Shown here one piece after another: positions 23,625 to 36,313 of a stretch of 64,000 nt of DNA. The position numbers and the translations under genes were made by a program. The notes under the pieces are model-generated. The model worked only from the letters and a program-made list of their open reading frames with translations. It made no database searches and was not told the origin of the DNA. Source of the DNA: Rhynchospora pubera (Eukaryota > Streptophyta > Magnoliopsida > Poales > Cyperaceae); assembly GCA_028095005.1 (NCBI GenBank), contig CM051460.1:157599461-157663460 (forward strand), written 5' to 3'. Positions within the stretch are counted from its first letter, which is position 1; each line of letters starts with the position of its first letter.

Positions 23625-26500
23625 CTACAAGGTTGTTTTGCTTGTTGAGCTAGAATTGATTTCATTTTGCTTTATTTCGAGTTTCTCTATGAGTTCTTCA
23701 GGGCTATCTGCATAAACAAAGATATGGCGTGCCGAACCTTCAATGAAACCTTCTTCAACTGCCTTGTCAAATAACGAGAGCAAACTGTCATAGTATCCAT
23801 CCACATTAAGCAGCCCCACCTAAATAAAAAAAAAGTAGCCATTGTTATAACATGTTGCTCTAAAGTAATACTCCTAAGAATAATTTATGATAATCTCTTG
23901 TAAGTATCAAACTTCCGGATAATGATGATGTCATGGATTATGTTATTGCTTGCATATCTCTAGAATTTTATGTATATACTATTATAAAAATTTCCTAGCA
24001 TATTGGTTATGCAAGTAATTGAACCTTCATGAAAACCTTTCGAGGTTTAATTTGTAGATGCAGCTCAGATAAGAAAAGATTAGACATTAAACATTGTTTA
24101 GAAATTGTTAGTTGCAAAAAATATATTTAATTATATATTGTTATTTTATGCAAAGATAGGGCATTTGAATTTGGTTTGCAAAATAATAACATCCCAATAT
24201 GTAAAAACCTCTCATTGTCATTTTGTTTTAGCAGTTACATAAGCTGGAAAAAATATAGTTGCTAATTGGAGTTCTGTATAGCCTTAATTACTATAACAGT
24301 GCAAATCAAAGTGTCCAGTAAACTATTAGGCTCCGTTTGGATGGCTTCTTCCCGGAATAAGGAATAAGGAATAACCACTTTTTACTAATAAATTTATTTC
24401 TAACCATCCAAACTCTTCACAAAAGTTACACACTTCCCAATAAATTTACCCATTCCCAATAAATTTCTTCCCTTCTTCCTTCTTCCTACCTTATTCTCAA
24501 CGCATCCAAACGAAGCCTTAGTAATTTAGTATCATCTTTAATTGAGAATACAAAATTTGGAGAATCAACCAAAATCCAAATAAGATTTAAAAAAGAAGAG
24601 CTCACTGGTTTGTTATGGATTCCAAGTTGTAACCATGCAATTATCTCCAAAAGTTCCTCCATTGTTCCATACCCACCTAATTAACAAATTATTCAACACG
24701 TAATTGCCATGTCACAATTAATAAAAAAACCAATTGGGCATTGAATTTAAAATAAGAAAAATTGTGGAACTGCATCCAACAAGTGAAATATTTATAGAGT
24801 ACATTTATTATATCAATTGGCTTTTCTGCTGATATGGATCGATCGTTTCATCTTTTCTGTATATACTAATCAAAGGAAGATAGAAGAGCAGCACTTGTTC
24901 CAACAACAGAAGTATATATAAAGGAAAACTCATGTATGGAGATCGAGGGATGACAACACCTTAAATTAATATTATGTAATGCTATGTCCAGCATGTCTTG
25001 TCTTTTATCTTTTAGCATATTGCAGTTTTGTTTGACATCTTTGATCATATTATGACAATTGGATTGTGGACTTTCTCAACAATATATAATATGTGTATTT
25101 GAGGCCCCATAAATAAAAATAGTGTCTCTATGTGGATCATTGGCATTGAAATTTTTATTTTAAAAGTACTAATATATATAACCTGGAAGGGCAATAAAAG
25201 CGTCCGAATTTTTTGCCATTTCTGCCTTACGCTCATGCATGTCGGCAACTTTCTTTATTTCTCCAACCGTCTCACCAGAAACCTACACTAATCAAAATTA
25301 TAATGATCTATCTGGGTTGCTTGCATCTGATTCAATGTCTTATTCTTTTGTTATCTAGAAAAGAATCTACTGTTGATTACACAATCTTGTATGAATCTAT
25401 ATATTATTTGATTTGACCCAGTCTTCCACGTAAGAAAAGTAAAATTAATTAGGCTTCACCTCTTCTGGAAGGAGTTCACTAGGAATTACCCTGCAGAGCG
25501 GAACAAATTCGTAAATAAGTTTTGCTCCATTTACAAAGTATATACAACTTCAACAATGGGAAATATAAAATGAAGTGGGGTTTTTCTGAAATTATTACCC
25601 TAGTACATGGCGTCCCCCATTGTGCACTGTTTGAGACACTATACCCATTAGACCTGCACTTCCTCCTCCATATACAAGGTCTATCTCTCTCTCTACCTAA
25701 AAATAGAAAAAAAAGATATTAAAAAGAGATAACATAAAATATAGATTCAGGTATATATGCAAAAGGAAGCTAAAAAGGTCATAAAAACAAGAACAATCAT
25801 CATCACACCAGATACTTGTTAAAATATAAGATTTCCTTTACAGATCTTGGTACATTGTGCATGAAAGGAGAAACTCTTTCATGAAAAGTATCTATTCTAA
25901 AAAAAAAAATTGCTAATTAGTGCAGTCAGCGAATCCGCTCTTTTCATCATCAATTTACCTATCTATATCACAGACATGTACAAGAGATGAATCAGTCTAT
26001 GCACTGATAACACAATCAGAACTGAAAATGACTGTGATTTGGATGAGTTCATAACAAATAATTTTCGTCAAACTTAAGTTTGCTAATTAGTGCATAAAAT
26101 AGGACAATATACAATAATATATCACAAGGTTTACTTGTCTACAAATATGGTGTGCTATGTCGAAAAGAATGATGCATATATCGAACATGGTTCAACACAT
26201 ATTAGCAACAAAAAGTGTGCGCACTGGCCTATATAAATTTATAGGAAGTCAAGATCTCGGAATATTTGCAACAAATGTTTCCTTGCCAAAAGAATTTTTT
26301 TTCATTTTAATTAGAAAATAGTATGTTCTACTCCATATGCAATAATTACGTATGCTTACCAATATCTTGCCTAGTTGAACAGCTGCTTCACTAAAAGTGG
26401 GTTTGTTTCCTAGCCTGCTTCCACAAAAAACACAAATTCTCCTAAGTTTCCTTTTGTTTTCAGTTCCGAGTGCAAGACCGTCTTGTTGTGTTGGTTCCAT
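23625..26500 (-). CDS. Cytokinin riboside 5'-monophosphate phosphoribohydrolase (LOG family)
   Basis: LOG enzymes release active free-base cytokinin from the riboside monophosphate in one hydrolytic step, in cytosol and nucleus. Six exons on the minus strand join in phase: 26500-26360, 25696-25599, 25490-25460, 25282-25183, 24676-24606 and 23819-23625; 636 bp, 211 residues, the usual size. The order of motifs is diagnostic: RRICVFCGSRLGNK, DLVYGGGSAGLMG, VHNGGRHVLGVIP, ADMHERKAEM, then PGGYGTMEELLE, which carries the PGGxGTxxE active-site signature. The C-terminal exon has VGLLNVDGYYDSLLSLFDKA. The first exon contributes a short variable head. A Tourist-like MITE sits in the last intron (24329-24517). 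Which LOG paralogue this is cannot be decided here. Confidence 0.95.
24329..24517. mobile_element. Tourist/PIF-Harbinger-like MITE inside the last LOG intron
   Basis: 189 bp with ends GGCTCCGTTTGGAT and ATCCAAACGAAGCC, and a perfect TTA target duplication (24326-24328 and 24518-24520). The interior is nearly the same as 916-1100. TTA duplication with these termini is typical of PIF/Harbinger Tourist elements. Confidence 0.85.
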
Positions 26501-26819
26501 TTCCTACTTGGAGATAGCAAACCAGATAGAGATAGATATAGATGGATACAGAGAGAGAGAGAGAGACTCGAATTAAGAAAGAGCAGAGGAGGATTCTTAT
26601 AGTGGGTGTCTATCAATTAATTTGAATCATAAAACAAAATAGTACTCCCTGCTGGAGAAGAACCCAGCAGGAATCCCCTCTCCCCCCTCCCTCCCTCCCT
26701 GTCTCTGTCTACTAGTAGTGGATTCTTCTGAGAGAAAACAAACACACCACTTCCATCTTTCTTTTTCTGCCTGCTGCCTTTCAGTGCTTTTGGTTGGTTT
26801 TTGGTCTCCACGTAAATTA

Positions 26820-27950
26820 TGAAAATTGTTTAGTGTCCACTGCCTGACAATCCATTAAGTGTCTTATTATATTGAATTGTTTTACGTTAAGGGTCACACT
26901 TCTTTGTAAATTAATGTACATTATAAAATATTAAATTAATTAATGGTTCTTAAATTAATAGAGATTATCAAATTCATAATTATGAATATCTTTTATTGGT
27001 TCATTGAGATAAAATAAAGAAATATGATATCGATGCATGTGTTATGCATATATTTATGATGAGTTCATTGGTTGGATTTATTTAAAATGACAAATTTAAT
27101 TTAACTAATTCAATTTATATAGCGAAATCTCATAGCAAATCAAAATTTTAAATTTTTAGGTTTTTTTTAATATTTCATGGATTTTGTTAAAGATTTATAA
27201 TTTTTTTATGCAAACTAATAGTAAAAAAAATTCAAATGTATTAATTTTTAAAAATAAAAAATATATAGTAAATTTGATTTGTTATGAGTTTTCAATAGAA
27301 TGATTGAATTTATAAAATTACGTTTGTCTTTTTAAAAAAATTCATACACAAAAGAGCCTATGTACCATAATGCGTTATATTATTCCTCTATAATAAATAC
27401 AACTTTATAACTAATAACTTATAAGTTGTTGGTAAGCATATTCAAAAATGAAATCTCAAAGTATAAAGTTATTATCACGATATCTAATTTATTTTGACGT
27501 ACAGCATGTAAACATTAGTTGGCAGCTAAATTAATATTACCTAAAAAGATCGACTTATTTTTCTACCTCAATAAGGTTTAATAATTTTCCAGAACTGAAG
27601 TCAAATGTTGACTTAATGTACGGTTTAATTAGTTTCCGGAAATTATAAGTCATTTGGTAATTAGATGTATAAAGCTAATAATTAATACACACAGTCTTCA
27701 TCGTTGTCTAGACTATGCATTCTCCAGGTCAAATTAATCAAAATTAAATTATAGTGATTTGATTACTAAAAGATAAAAAACAAAGAAGATGTAACCAAAG
27801 TGAAATTGGCCTGGAATTGCACATCGCTATTACCTGCACCAAACCATACTATTACTGTATTACAGAAGTTTGAAACGGCCAACATAATAGTTTGAAAATG
27901 GTAGCTAAGAAACATAAAAAGCTACGTATCCAAAAAAAAAAGAAACATAA
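26820..27950. other. AT-rich upstream region of LOG with a diverged hairpin repeat
   Basis: No gene found. 27090-27345 has inverted arms (CAAATTTAATTTAACTAATT..., then AAATTTGATTTGTTATGAG) related to the hairpin MITE at 55694-56101, sharing the GAAATCTCATAGCAAA block. The rest is AT-rich spacer. Confidence 0.45.
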
Positions 27951-27961
27951 ACTATCCCACC

Positions 27962-28239
27962 CATGGGTGGCAACGTTGATAACGGAAACGGAACGGGACG
28001 TTCCGTATTTCGTTCTGTTTCAATAAACGGTATGTACCGGCTGATACGTTATTCGTTCTGTTTGGACGGAACGTAACGGAACGGTAATATTTACACTGTA
28101 TTTCACATAGATGAATCACGAATTGCATTTCGTTTTCCGTTATGTTTGCAAAACGGAATGAAATTTCGTTCCGTTATACGTTCCACATGGACGGAACAGA
28201 ACAGTTTCGCGTATTCGCGGTATACCACGCCCACCCCTA
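27962..28239. mobile_element. hAT MITE with 8-bp target duplication
   Basis: Element starts CATGGGTGGCAACG and ends GCCCACCCCTA. It is flanked by a perfect 8-bp ATCCCACC (27954-27961 and 28240-28247). The interior is full of GGAACG, ACGGAACG and GTTCCGT motifs. An 8-bp duplication and GGGTGG ends are hAT hallmarks. Non-coding. Confidence 0.85.
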
Positions 28240-28466
28240 ATCCCACCTTTAATACAGCGTCACACGTGACTATTCTAGAATAATTTAAATAGTGATTTTG
28301 GATAAAAAGTTACTCAAACGGGTTGATGATCATCTCTATCATCATATGGTTTCTCATTTCTATTTTTGAAATGTGACGAGATGATATTTTATCGCTCAAT
28401 CTCTATCATTCCCTGGGGTTTATGCTCCAGAGTTTATTCCCCCTACCTTTCTAGGATAATTAATAT

Positions 28467-30046
28467 TGTTGTACTAAACGTCTCTAGATTTGTCGATTAT
28501 AAAACAATATCATTTGGTATTTAACAATCTTCTTTGAGTTTTATAGGAAGAAGATGCAAATTATGAAGATTTGGATAAAAATTTTGAGCAAGATATTCAA
28601 GATCAAGTCTTTAGAGAGCTTGTAGGCTAGTTTAGACTAGGATAGAAGGTATATTTTAGTCCTTGTTTATCCTAGAAATGGTCTAGATAGCAGAAAAGCT
28701 CAATATACCAGCAAAATCCTGTTTTTTGTGACCCAGCGTCGTACAACGCTGAATAGTGTCACACAACGCTGAGCAACTTCGTTGTACCATGCTCAGTAGC
28801 GTCGTACAACGCTCCAGTAAAAGACTTGGAAATTTTCCTTTGTACTTAAGGCAGAGCGTTGTGTAACGCCCTTTACAGTTGCACAACGCCCCTAAGTACC
28901 ATTGTGCAACGGCATATAGCGTTGCACAACGCCACAAAAATCCCATGTCTCCTCCACTGCTCAGACAGTGCCGTCCCATGTAAACAGTTATTTTTACATG
29001 CAAAGTTGCAGGTAGCGTTAAACAACGTCTTTCAGCGTTGTGTAACGTTAGCGTTGTGTGACGGTATATAGCGTTGTACAACGCTCTGTTGAATCTGTCA
29101 GAGTTGTTCACGTTGTCTCCTTTCTAACGTTGTGTATCGCTAATCAGTATTGCACAACGCTCTGACAATTCCAACGAAAATGTCGGAGCTCTCCTTTGGC
29201 TGTACACTCCATCGTTGTGCAACGGCATTTAGCGTTACACAACGTTCTGACAGACCAACGTCTATATTAAAGAGTGTTAGATTTTACAACGGTCATATGT
29301 AACGTTGTACAACGCTACGTCTAGTTTTTGCTGGTAAACTGCTCCTTTCGAGCCCTATTTATATCCACCCTTTGTTCTGTCTCCGTAGAGAGCTTTGCTT
29401 TGCAAAATTACACTTGTTTTGAGCCTTTGAGTACAAGGATACTCTCTCACTTGAGCTTTTCATAGCTAGAGCATCTTGAGAGATTTAGTAGCCTCAAACA
29501 CCACCGTCCTGACATTGTCGTTAGGTGTAGGTTAGAATATATAGGTTGAGAGCTCTTCTCCTTTGAGGCCGTTGTGCCATTCGAGTTAGGCCGATCCGCC
29601 TTGGTTACCAACCATCGTTGGGTCAGACTTCTCCGGTCCTTGGTCTACTTCCTTCCTCAAGATGTGATCTGAGGCCATAGACCGTAGATCGGAGACCGTA
29701 GACAGACGGGTTTTAGTCATCACTGAAAGACTCACGATGATTCCTCGAAGTTGTAAACCCGTTCTTATTGGAATTGAACGGAGCGCGCCCTTTCGTGGTA
29801 GCGAAACTCCCGGAGATGTACGACTAAGGCTAGCCTTTCCTAGCGGGTCGGAACTCCGTAATCATACCGAGTGTTCAATTTCTCCCTCTCTTTCTCTCTT
29901 TATTATCTTGCTATACTTGAATTGCTTGTGTGCCTACTTGTATTGGATGCCAATTGAATTATGTTAGGATAGTTCATACCAAACCGGTCTAAAACCTTAA
30001 TTGCTTCCGCTAAATCTTGTTTACGCCGCCACCTTTAGGGACAACA
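28467..30046 (-). mobile_element. Solo LTR, palindrome-rich family, copy 3 (inverted)
   Basis: On the minus strand it reads TGTTGTCCCTAAAGG at 30046 to TTTAGTACAACA at 28467, 1580 bp. AATAT flanks both sides (28462-28466 and 30047-30051). The TATA box GGATATAAATAGGGCTC lies near 29350-29366. The palindrome array follows at 29320-28735 with copies such as GCGTTGTACAACGC and GCGTTGTGCAACG. Sequence is closest to copy 2 (3711-5177). The 142-codon open frame at 28683-29111 arises from the repeats. Confidence 0.9.
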
Positions 30047-30059
30047 AATATTTTTTCTC

Positions 30060-31100
30060 AAAGAAAATATATATTCCATCTCTTCCCTCCTCCCCCCACC
30101 TCATGTTGACTTTCCACCCACCCCTTCCTCTTCCTACATATTATTTTTCTAATTATTCTAGTTATGAATGCTAATTATCTTGATTCTGTAAAAATAATTG
30201 TCGTGGTTCTGTAAAATAATTGTCCAAGTTAATAGCATTTTTCAAGAAAATTTATTTTTTTTCCAGGACAGTTAGTATGATTTTTCTAATTATCCCAGTT
30301 CCATAAACTAGTTGTCTTGGTTCTATAAAATAATTGTCCTAGTTTCCAAGGCAATTACTTTTTTCTATGACAAAATATATTATTTCTAATTGTCCTAGTT
30401 CTGTAAACTAATTGTCCTAATTCTGTAGACTAATCGTCCTGATTCTTTTTGCTTCTGCTTTTGCTTCTATCTTTCTTTTTTTTCTTTTCCATTTTTAACA
30501 CTCTTTCTGTCTCAGTCTGTCTTGTAATTATAATTTTGGATTTTTCTTTTTAATTTTGCATTCACCATTACAACATAGGAATGGATTATTAAAACCATAT
30601 CTCTTTGCAAATGTACACTACAGAAATAAAAAACTGATGATGGAGACAATAATTGTGTGCCACCCTTTCTTCTTGGCACCTATGCTTCTCTTCCTCCTCT
30701 CACCTCATGCCCACCCTACCTACAACAATTAGTATTATTTTCTAGAACAATTAAAGTATATACGAGGACAGTTAGTATCAAAATCTAGGACAATTAGTAT
30801 CATAATATAGGACAATTAATATTATTTTACATGACAGTTAAGATATGTATGAGGACATTTAGTATTAAAATCTATAACAATTAGTATAATTAGTATTATT
30901 TAATGCGAGGCCAACATCAGGTGCGGGTGGAGGGCCAATGTCAGGTGGGGGGGGAGAGGGGTGGGCAGCAAGGAAGGAAAACGTAGGTACTGGATGACTG
31001 GAGATGGAAATCAGAGACAAAAATAAAAATGGATGATGAAGACGTTGTCTAAGTTTCCAAAAATGAAAAATAAAAAACGTGTGATGAGGGAATAACACTG
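30060..31100. repeat. Region of TTGTCCTAGTT direct repeats and their inverted counterparts
   Basis: 30130-30440 contains repeated ATTGTCCTAGTTCTGTAAAC-type units. 30720-30900 contains GGACAATTAGTATCA-type units, the reverse complement theme. The two halves may be arms of one decayed foldback element. A G-rich patch (30910-30965) follows. No coding support. Confidence 0.45.
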
Positions 31101-31539
31101 AAGAGGGAATGATTCTAAGTAATTTCCTTACTCAAAAGCCTTTAAAACTTTAGGATTTAAAGCTATTCTAAATGTAAGAAGTGAGAATAAAGCATTAGAA
31201 AATTTGTTGGGAAGTGATTACTTTTCTAAAATTTGTTGGGTTATTTTAATGGTTTTTGAAAGCATTTCTAACTCAATTCAAGTCAAGTCGAGTTTGAATA
31301 GTGTTCGACTCGCTCGAACTCGATTCGTATACGGCCCTAATTTATGTATATATAGCCTAAATTGGAAGCCATTCATCGAGGCCGTTGATAGTCTGGTAGG
31401 ACAGCCCAGAGCGGAAATTATTTTATATGGGAATTTTGACATCAAAAATTTTAATAGAAAGAATTAATATATATTTTTTTAATAAGAAGAAAGTTCCAAC
31501 GCGTTTATGAACAGCGTTAGTCTCTCTCCTCTCCAGCGC

Positions 31540-31685
31540 ATTTTATAAACGGGTAAGAAGCCTTCCTACTCGTTTATAAAACGCGCTAGGAGGCTGGACT
31601 TTTCGGAATAGTTAAAACGTAATTAACGCATTTTATAAAAGGATAAGAAGGCTTCTTACCCGTTTATAAAACGCGCTGGGAGGAC
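31540..31685. repeat. Left subterminal hairpin array of the MULE
   Basis: Two hairpins of roughly 50-60 bp. Each joins GCGTTTTATAAACGGGTAAG (or a variant) to its reverse complement CTTACCCGTTTATAAAACGC. The TIR-proximal part of the element also has AACGCGTTTATGAAC. The array sits just upstream of TATATAAG (31771) and the transposase ATG. Confidence 0.8.
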
Positions 31686-31858
31686 AATATTCTAACCTCC
31701 AGTCATTTCAATCAAACTTTAGTCATTTATGTCTATAAGTTTGTGAATTTATAACCGCGTTATTTGAAGTTATATAAGACTATACCTTCTCGCCAAATTG
31801 AAATCGTCCACAACAGATTATCTCTTCCATTTTAAAAACCTATCAATCAAATCCAAAA

Positions 31859-34800
31859 ATGTCTACAATTACAATATATGTCAACCAATGTCCAAATTTT
31901 GGTGCTTCTTACTTCCACATCGGTTGTAGTATGCATACCACATATGTTGATATTCGAAATGAATTATACAGTAGGCTACAGATTTTAGAAACCCAGTACA
32001 CTTTGAATATCCACGGTCGTTACAACGATATTGTAAATGGGAGATATGAATCGCTATTTCTTTCTGTAAATTCTGAAGATCAATGGCGCCTTTTTTACCA
32101 CGAGACATTCGAGACGAGAGGATTACCCATTATTGAGTTGCATGTTGATTTCATCCCCGTATATGGCACGGGACCAGATCTGAACCTAACACCCCTTGAT
32201 GAGCCCGGTAGCAGTGAGCCAAACACTTCCTTAAACCTTATGTGTGGCCAGCAATCCACCCCTTACCAATACACTGGCGAACAGTCCGTTCCTACGCAAG
32301 ACAATAACACATCAGGAGATGAAGTCGAGGTTGCCGATGGTGATGAAGATGAGGGTCCGGCGACTTACTCCGACCTTCCTACCGGAGAAGAATATACCGA
32401 TGTGGAGGACTTCTCCGAGAGAGAAGTGCCTTTCTATGCAAACTGCGACCAGCCGTACGTTTCAGGAAGGACGGACTTGCACCATCCTGTAAGTGAATTG
32501 TGTGATATTTCCATGTTTGAGTATGCTGGTATGCCGGAGCCTAGTTTAGGGCTACAAGGCGAACTTGCTCCTGGTAAAAGATTCGGTTCGAAAAAACAAC
32601 TAATTCTAGCTGTCTGTGATGTTTCATGCAAAACAAATCGAGAAGTTCGAACGGAAACTAGCAATAAACAAAAAATTGTAATGGTTTGCATGCAAAAACC
32701 GAATTGTAAGTGGCGATTGTATGGTAGACGTGAGAGTTATAATACAAAGTGGAAGATCTCTACAAATCCAAATGAGCATATTTGTTCGAGACCCCCGGGC
32801 CAAAAAGGTCACGAAAACCTTACAGCTAGTCTCATTGCCGAACACGTTAGGGATGAATTGAAAAAAAAATTAGGAAAAAGTGTCCAGGACATATGAAGCC
32901 TCATAAAGGCTAGATATATCCACGTATTGAACCGTCTTATAATAAACTATGGCGTGGGAGGGAGCGAGCATTGGAGCAATTGTTTGGGTCTTGGGAAGGG
33001 TCCTACAATAAACTTTCACGCCTTCTGGAGACAATGAAGGCGACGACCCCAGGGACGAAGTACACAATAGTTTCTTGGTCTACGGACGATCCTAACGTTG
33101 GCATCTTCAAGATGACAGCCTGAGCTTTTGGTCCGTGCATAGAAGCGATGAAATATGCCAGACCTGTTATCTCAATTGATGCTAGTTTTTTATCAGGACG
33201 ATACAAAGGTAGATTGTTTTCAGTGTGTGGTTATGATCCAGAAAATCGATTAATTTCGGTTGCATTCGGATTGGGCGAGATAGAAGATAAGGATACTTGG
33301 GGATGGTGTATGTCTTGGGTTAGATGGAAAGTTTTAGGGCGGAACAATAGATACTGTGTCATATCTGACCGTCATAAGGCAATAAAAGTGGTATTTGCAT
33401 CCGTAGATTACGGTTGGAAGGCACAAGGTGCGCATGCAGTAGCGATTCATCGGTTCTGCATGCAGCATGTTGCGGAAAACTTATGGAAGGAGGCTGGTGA
33501 GTCACAAGATGGTGATTTGAAAAACTTTTTCAAGTGTAGACTTGCTAACAAGAAAAACCCTAGACGTTTTAGAGAGAATTGGAGAGTACTGAAGGAAAAC
33601 AACCTGAGGTCTTATCAGTACCTAAGAAATTGTGGTAAAATTAATGAAAATGACAACAACGAGCGGCCAAAACTATATAAATGGGCTCAGAGTTTTGACA
33701 AGGGGCATCGGTGGGGTATAATGACGAGTAATGGATCGGAGAGTCTGAATAATGTGTTTAGAATAGAGAGAAGATTACCAGTGACAGCACTTATAGAAGG
33801 CACGTGGTATAAATGTGCCAACTGGATGAACAAGCGAACACAAGAAGCACTTCAAAGGTTGAGTTTAGGAGAAAGATGGCCGGAAGGAGTAAAGAATAAA
33901 TTGATCAAGCACGATGGAAAATCACGTAAGTACTTAAAGAAAAAGATTGGACCTTAAGATTGGACTAACTTCAATTCATTCATTCATTCATTTTAATTTA
34001 TTTTGAACTAACTTCATCTTTTTGTTGTAATCTCAGAGGAGTTTATGAGCACATTCGTGTTAAGATTGGACCTTAGAGAATTTCGCGTGAAAGTTCGCGA
34101 GGAGTACCGTGATGGTGTAGGCTACGATTATTCCCATTACACAGTTCAAATTCCACCCGACATGGAGCAAACCGATGTGCAATTGCCCTTCACTCGAACC
34201 ACATGTGAGTGCCAAAAATCACAATTGACAGGTATCCCTTGCGCACATGTGATTGTTGTTTGCAGGGAGACAAATTACAATGTAGATCAATTTGTGGATG
34301 GTCACTATAGCATGCAAAACCAGCACATGATTTGGTCAGCAGGTCGGTTTCATTGTTACAAAGATGAGGATGAATGACCAGTTTATACAGGTCCGATAAT
34401 TGTCCCCGACAAGAGTTTGGTCAATCGAGGAAGGCGCAAAATCATTCGTGCAGAGATGTGGATGGATAGGATGGAAGGAAGGAAAGGCGGAGGTTCCACA
34501 AGAAAAATAAAAAAGAAAAATCAAGGTGAAGCTTCAACCAGTCAACCGCGACAAGCAGCACCTCAACCGCCATATCCGATGGACGCATTGCAATCCGATC
34601 GATACACCAGCAGACCACCAACAAGGGCCAACAGTCCAAGAAGGGCAACGAGTACTGAACATACGGTTCGGACTCGTCAAACACCCATTCAACCAGGACG
34701 AATGTCATTGCATGTTGATCCACGAAACAACAATAATAGGGAGGACCAAGGATCTATACAACCACAGAGAAATTCTATAAGCATTGATCCACGGGTAAGA

Positions 34801-34896
34801 TATGTCGCATCTGGGAATATGAGAAGTGAGTCGGCTAGGTTTCCAACCAGCTCAACAGATCAAGGTAATACATCAGGGGAGAGAGGGCGAAAATGA
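31859..34896 (+). pseudogene. MULE transposase (mudrA-like), decayed
   Basis: The frame starts at ATG 31859 after TATATAAG. The N-terminal 345 codons hold an N-terminal domain, an acidic linker (about 31160-32400 region of the frame) and a MuDR-type zinc-finger region (AVCDVSCKTNREVRTE, CKWRLYGRR). The frame breaks at TGA 32894 and by a one-base shift near 32920. It resumes through EPSYNKLWRGRERALEQLFG, a TGA at 33121 where the family has Trp (FWAFGPC), then the MULE catalytic core RPVISIDASFLSGRYKG and YCVISDRHKAI, and HRFCMQHVAENL. An intron 33926-34036 (GTAAGT...CTCAG) joins in phase to the SWIM zinc finger CECQKSQLTGIPCAH. A TGA at 34375 and a basic Ser/Pro-rich tail follow to 34896. Not functional as written. 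Confidence 0.9.
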
Positions 34897-36300
34897 TTGT
34901 TTGGGGGGAAATTTCGCAATGTACTGTCTTTCGGTAGGAAAATGTCTGGACCTTTTTATCGCCGCGGAATAAATAAACTGAAGATCCACGGAAAAGGGAA
35001 AGATCTATCCAGATACCCTCCGCGCGTCACGATTCGATATAAGTCCTTTCTAAATGAAAAGATGAGAACTCATATGAATTTCTATTCACGCGAAGGTTTA
35101 TTGTTTTGTGAGTCCTTTCTTTCCAGCAGGCGCAAGCCCCTATTGTTAATTACCTCGGGAATAACCTCGAGAACCTCTGATTAAGGGATTTGAAGAATTA
35201 TACGTATATAGGCTAAAAGAGTTGTGAAACGCAACTTGTTGGTGATTATGCATGTGACATTTGTTCATGGTACTGAAACTAACAACTTTCAGATTACATA
35301 ACAGAAACTAACAATAGAAAGAAGCCAAGAATACCATGAGAAATCCCATTTTTATATATACTTACTGTTTCCTTACAAGCCACAGTGAAATCAAAAGCAG
35401 AATTACTTCCTCTCTCTCTCTTACAATTATTTTGTGGGAAAAAGAAAGAAAAAAAAAATGGAAAATCAACTTCTCCATTTTTTTTACTCTCCACAGATGT
35501 ATTTCTGTTTTCTTCCGTCAGATCTCCCTCTTTTTTTTTTTTACGTAACCTCTCTCTATTTTTTTTTCTCTGTTCTGTTCCCCGATTCCTGATGCGCCTC
35601 CCCTTTTTAAAGACTTCTTTTTTGCACCTTTTGATCTTGAACAACCGTCCTTCCATCAGAACATGGCTGATGTGTCATCCTTTCATTGGCTGATCATGGT
35701 ACTGAGCAGTTATATCAGTGGACGCTCCTCTTCAGATGATTTCTTCAGCGACAATCTTTTTTTTTTTTGAACAAGAGAGCGACTTTTTTATCGGGCTTTG
35801 CATTTTCTGGACGCATCATCTTTTTTAATCTCCAACTGTAAATGGACCTCATTAATTTTATATTTTCTTTTGCTTAAACTTAATTCATGCGCAGCCCATT
35901 TCTCTTCCATCGAAATACCATGGTTCTCATTTTTATTTTGGCATCCTTTAATACTCATCTCCGTTTGTTTCCATCAAGGATGCATCCATTTTAAATGCAT
36001 TTTTTTATTTCATTTCATTTGCTTCATTTATGTTGTTGTTCTCATAAAGCATAATTCCCTCAATTTTCGTGGCCAACAGAAAAAAAATGAAAAAATTGAA
36101 GATTAAGTGTTGACTTAATTTTATATATTGTAATGGAATATATTGTAAGAGAATATACTATTATTTTATGTATTGTCATTTTTAGTTTGAATTTCGAAAT
36201 TATGTATTATAATTTTTATGCATTCTAATTTTGAATTTCGAATTTATGTAGTATAATTTTTATGCATTCTCATAAGCACTCACTTCAAGCATTTTATGTG
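34897..36300. other. MULE interior of unknown nature
   Basis: After the TGA at 34894 the same frame stays open to 35182 with a basic, codon-like sequence (SFGRKMSGPFYRRGINKLKI), possibly the true transposase C-terminus after another Trp-to-stop change. From 35290 to 36290 the sequence is T-rich and low in complexity, with repeats of TTTCGAATTTATG and TTTTTATGCATTCT near 36200-36270. No further gene was recognised. Confidence 0.4.
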
Positions 36301-36313
36301 TATGTGCATGAGG

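Noticed and set aside
31859..34896. FAR1/FHY3-type host transcription factor instead of a transposase
   Set aside because: FAR1 proteins derive from MULE transposases and share the SWIM finger, but here the gene sits inside terminal inverted repeats, is split by stops and a frameshift, and lacks a FAR1-type N-terminal DNA-binding domain that I can see.
34417..34896. Independent gene encoding a 159-residue basic protein
   Set aside because: It is the same reading frame as the SWIM exon across a single TGA at 34375, so it is read here as the C-terminal tail of the decayed transposase.
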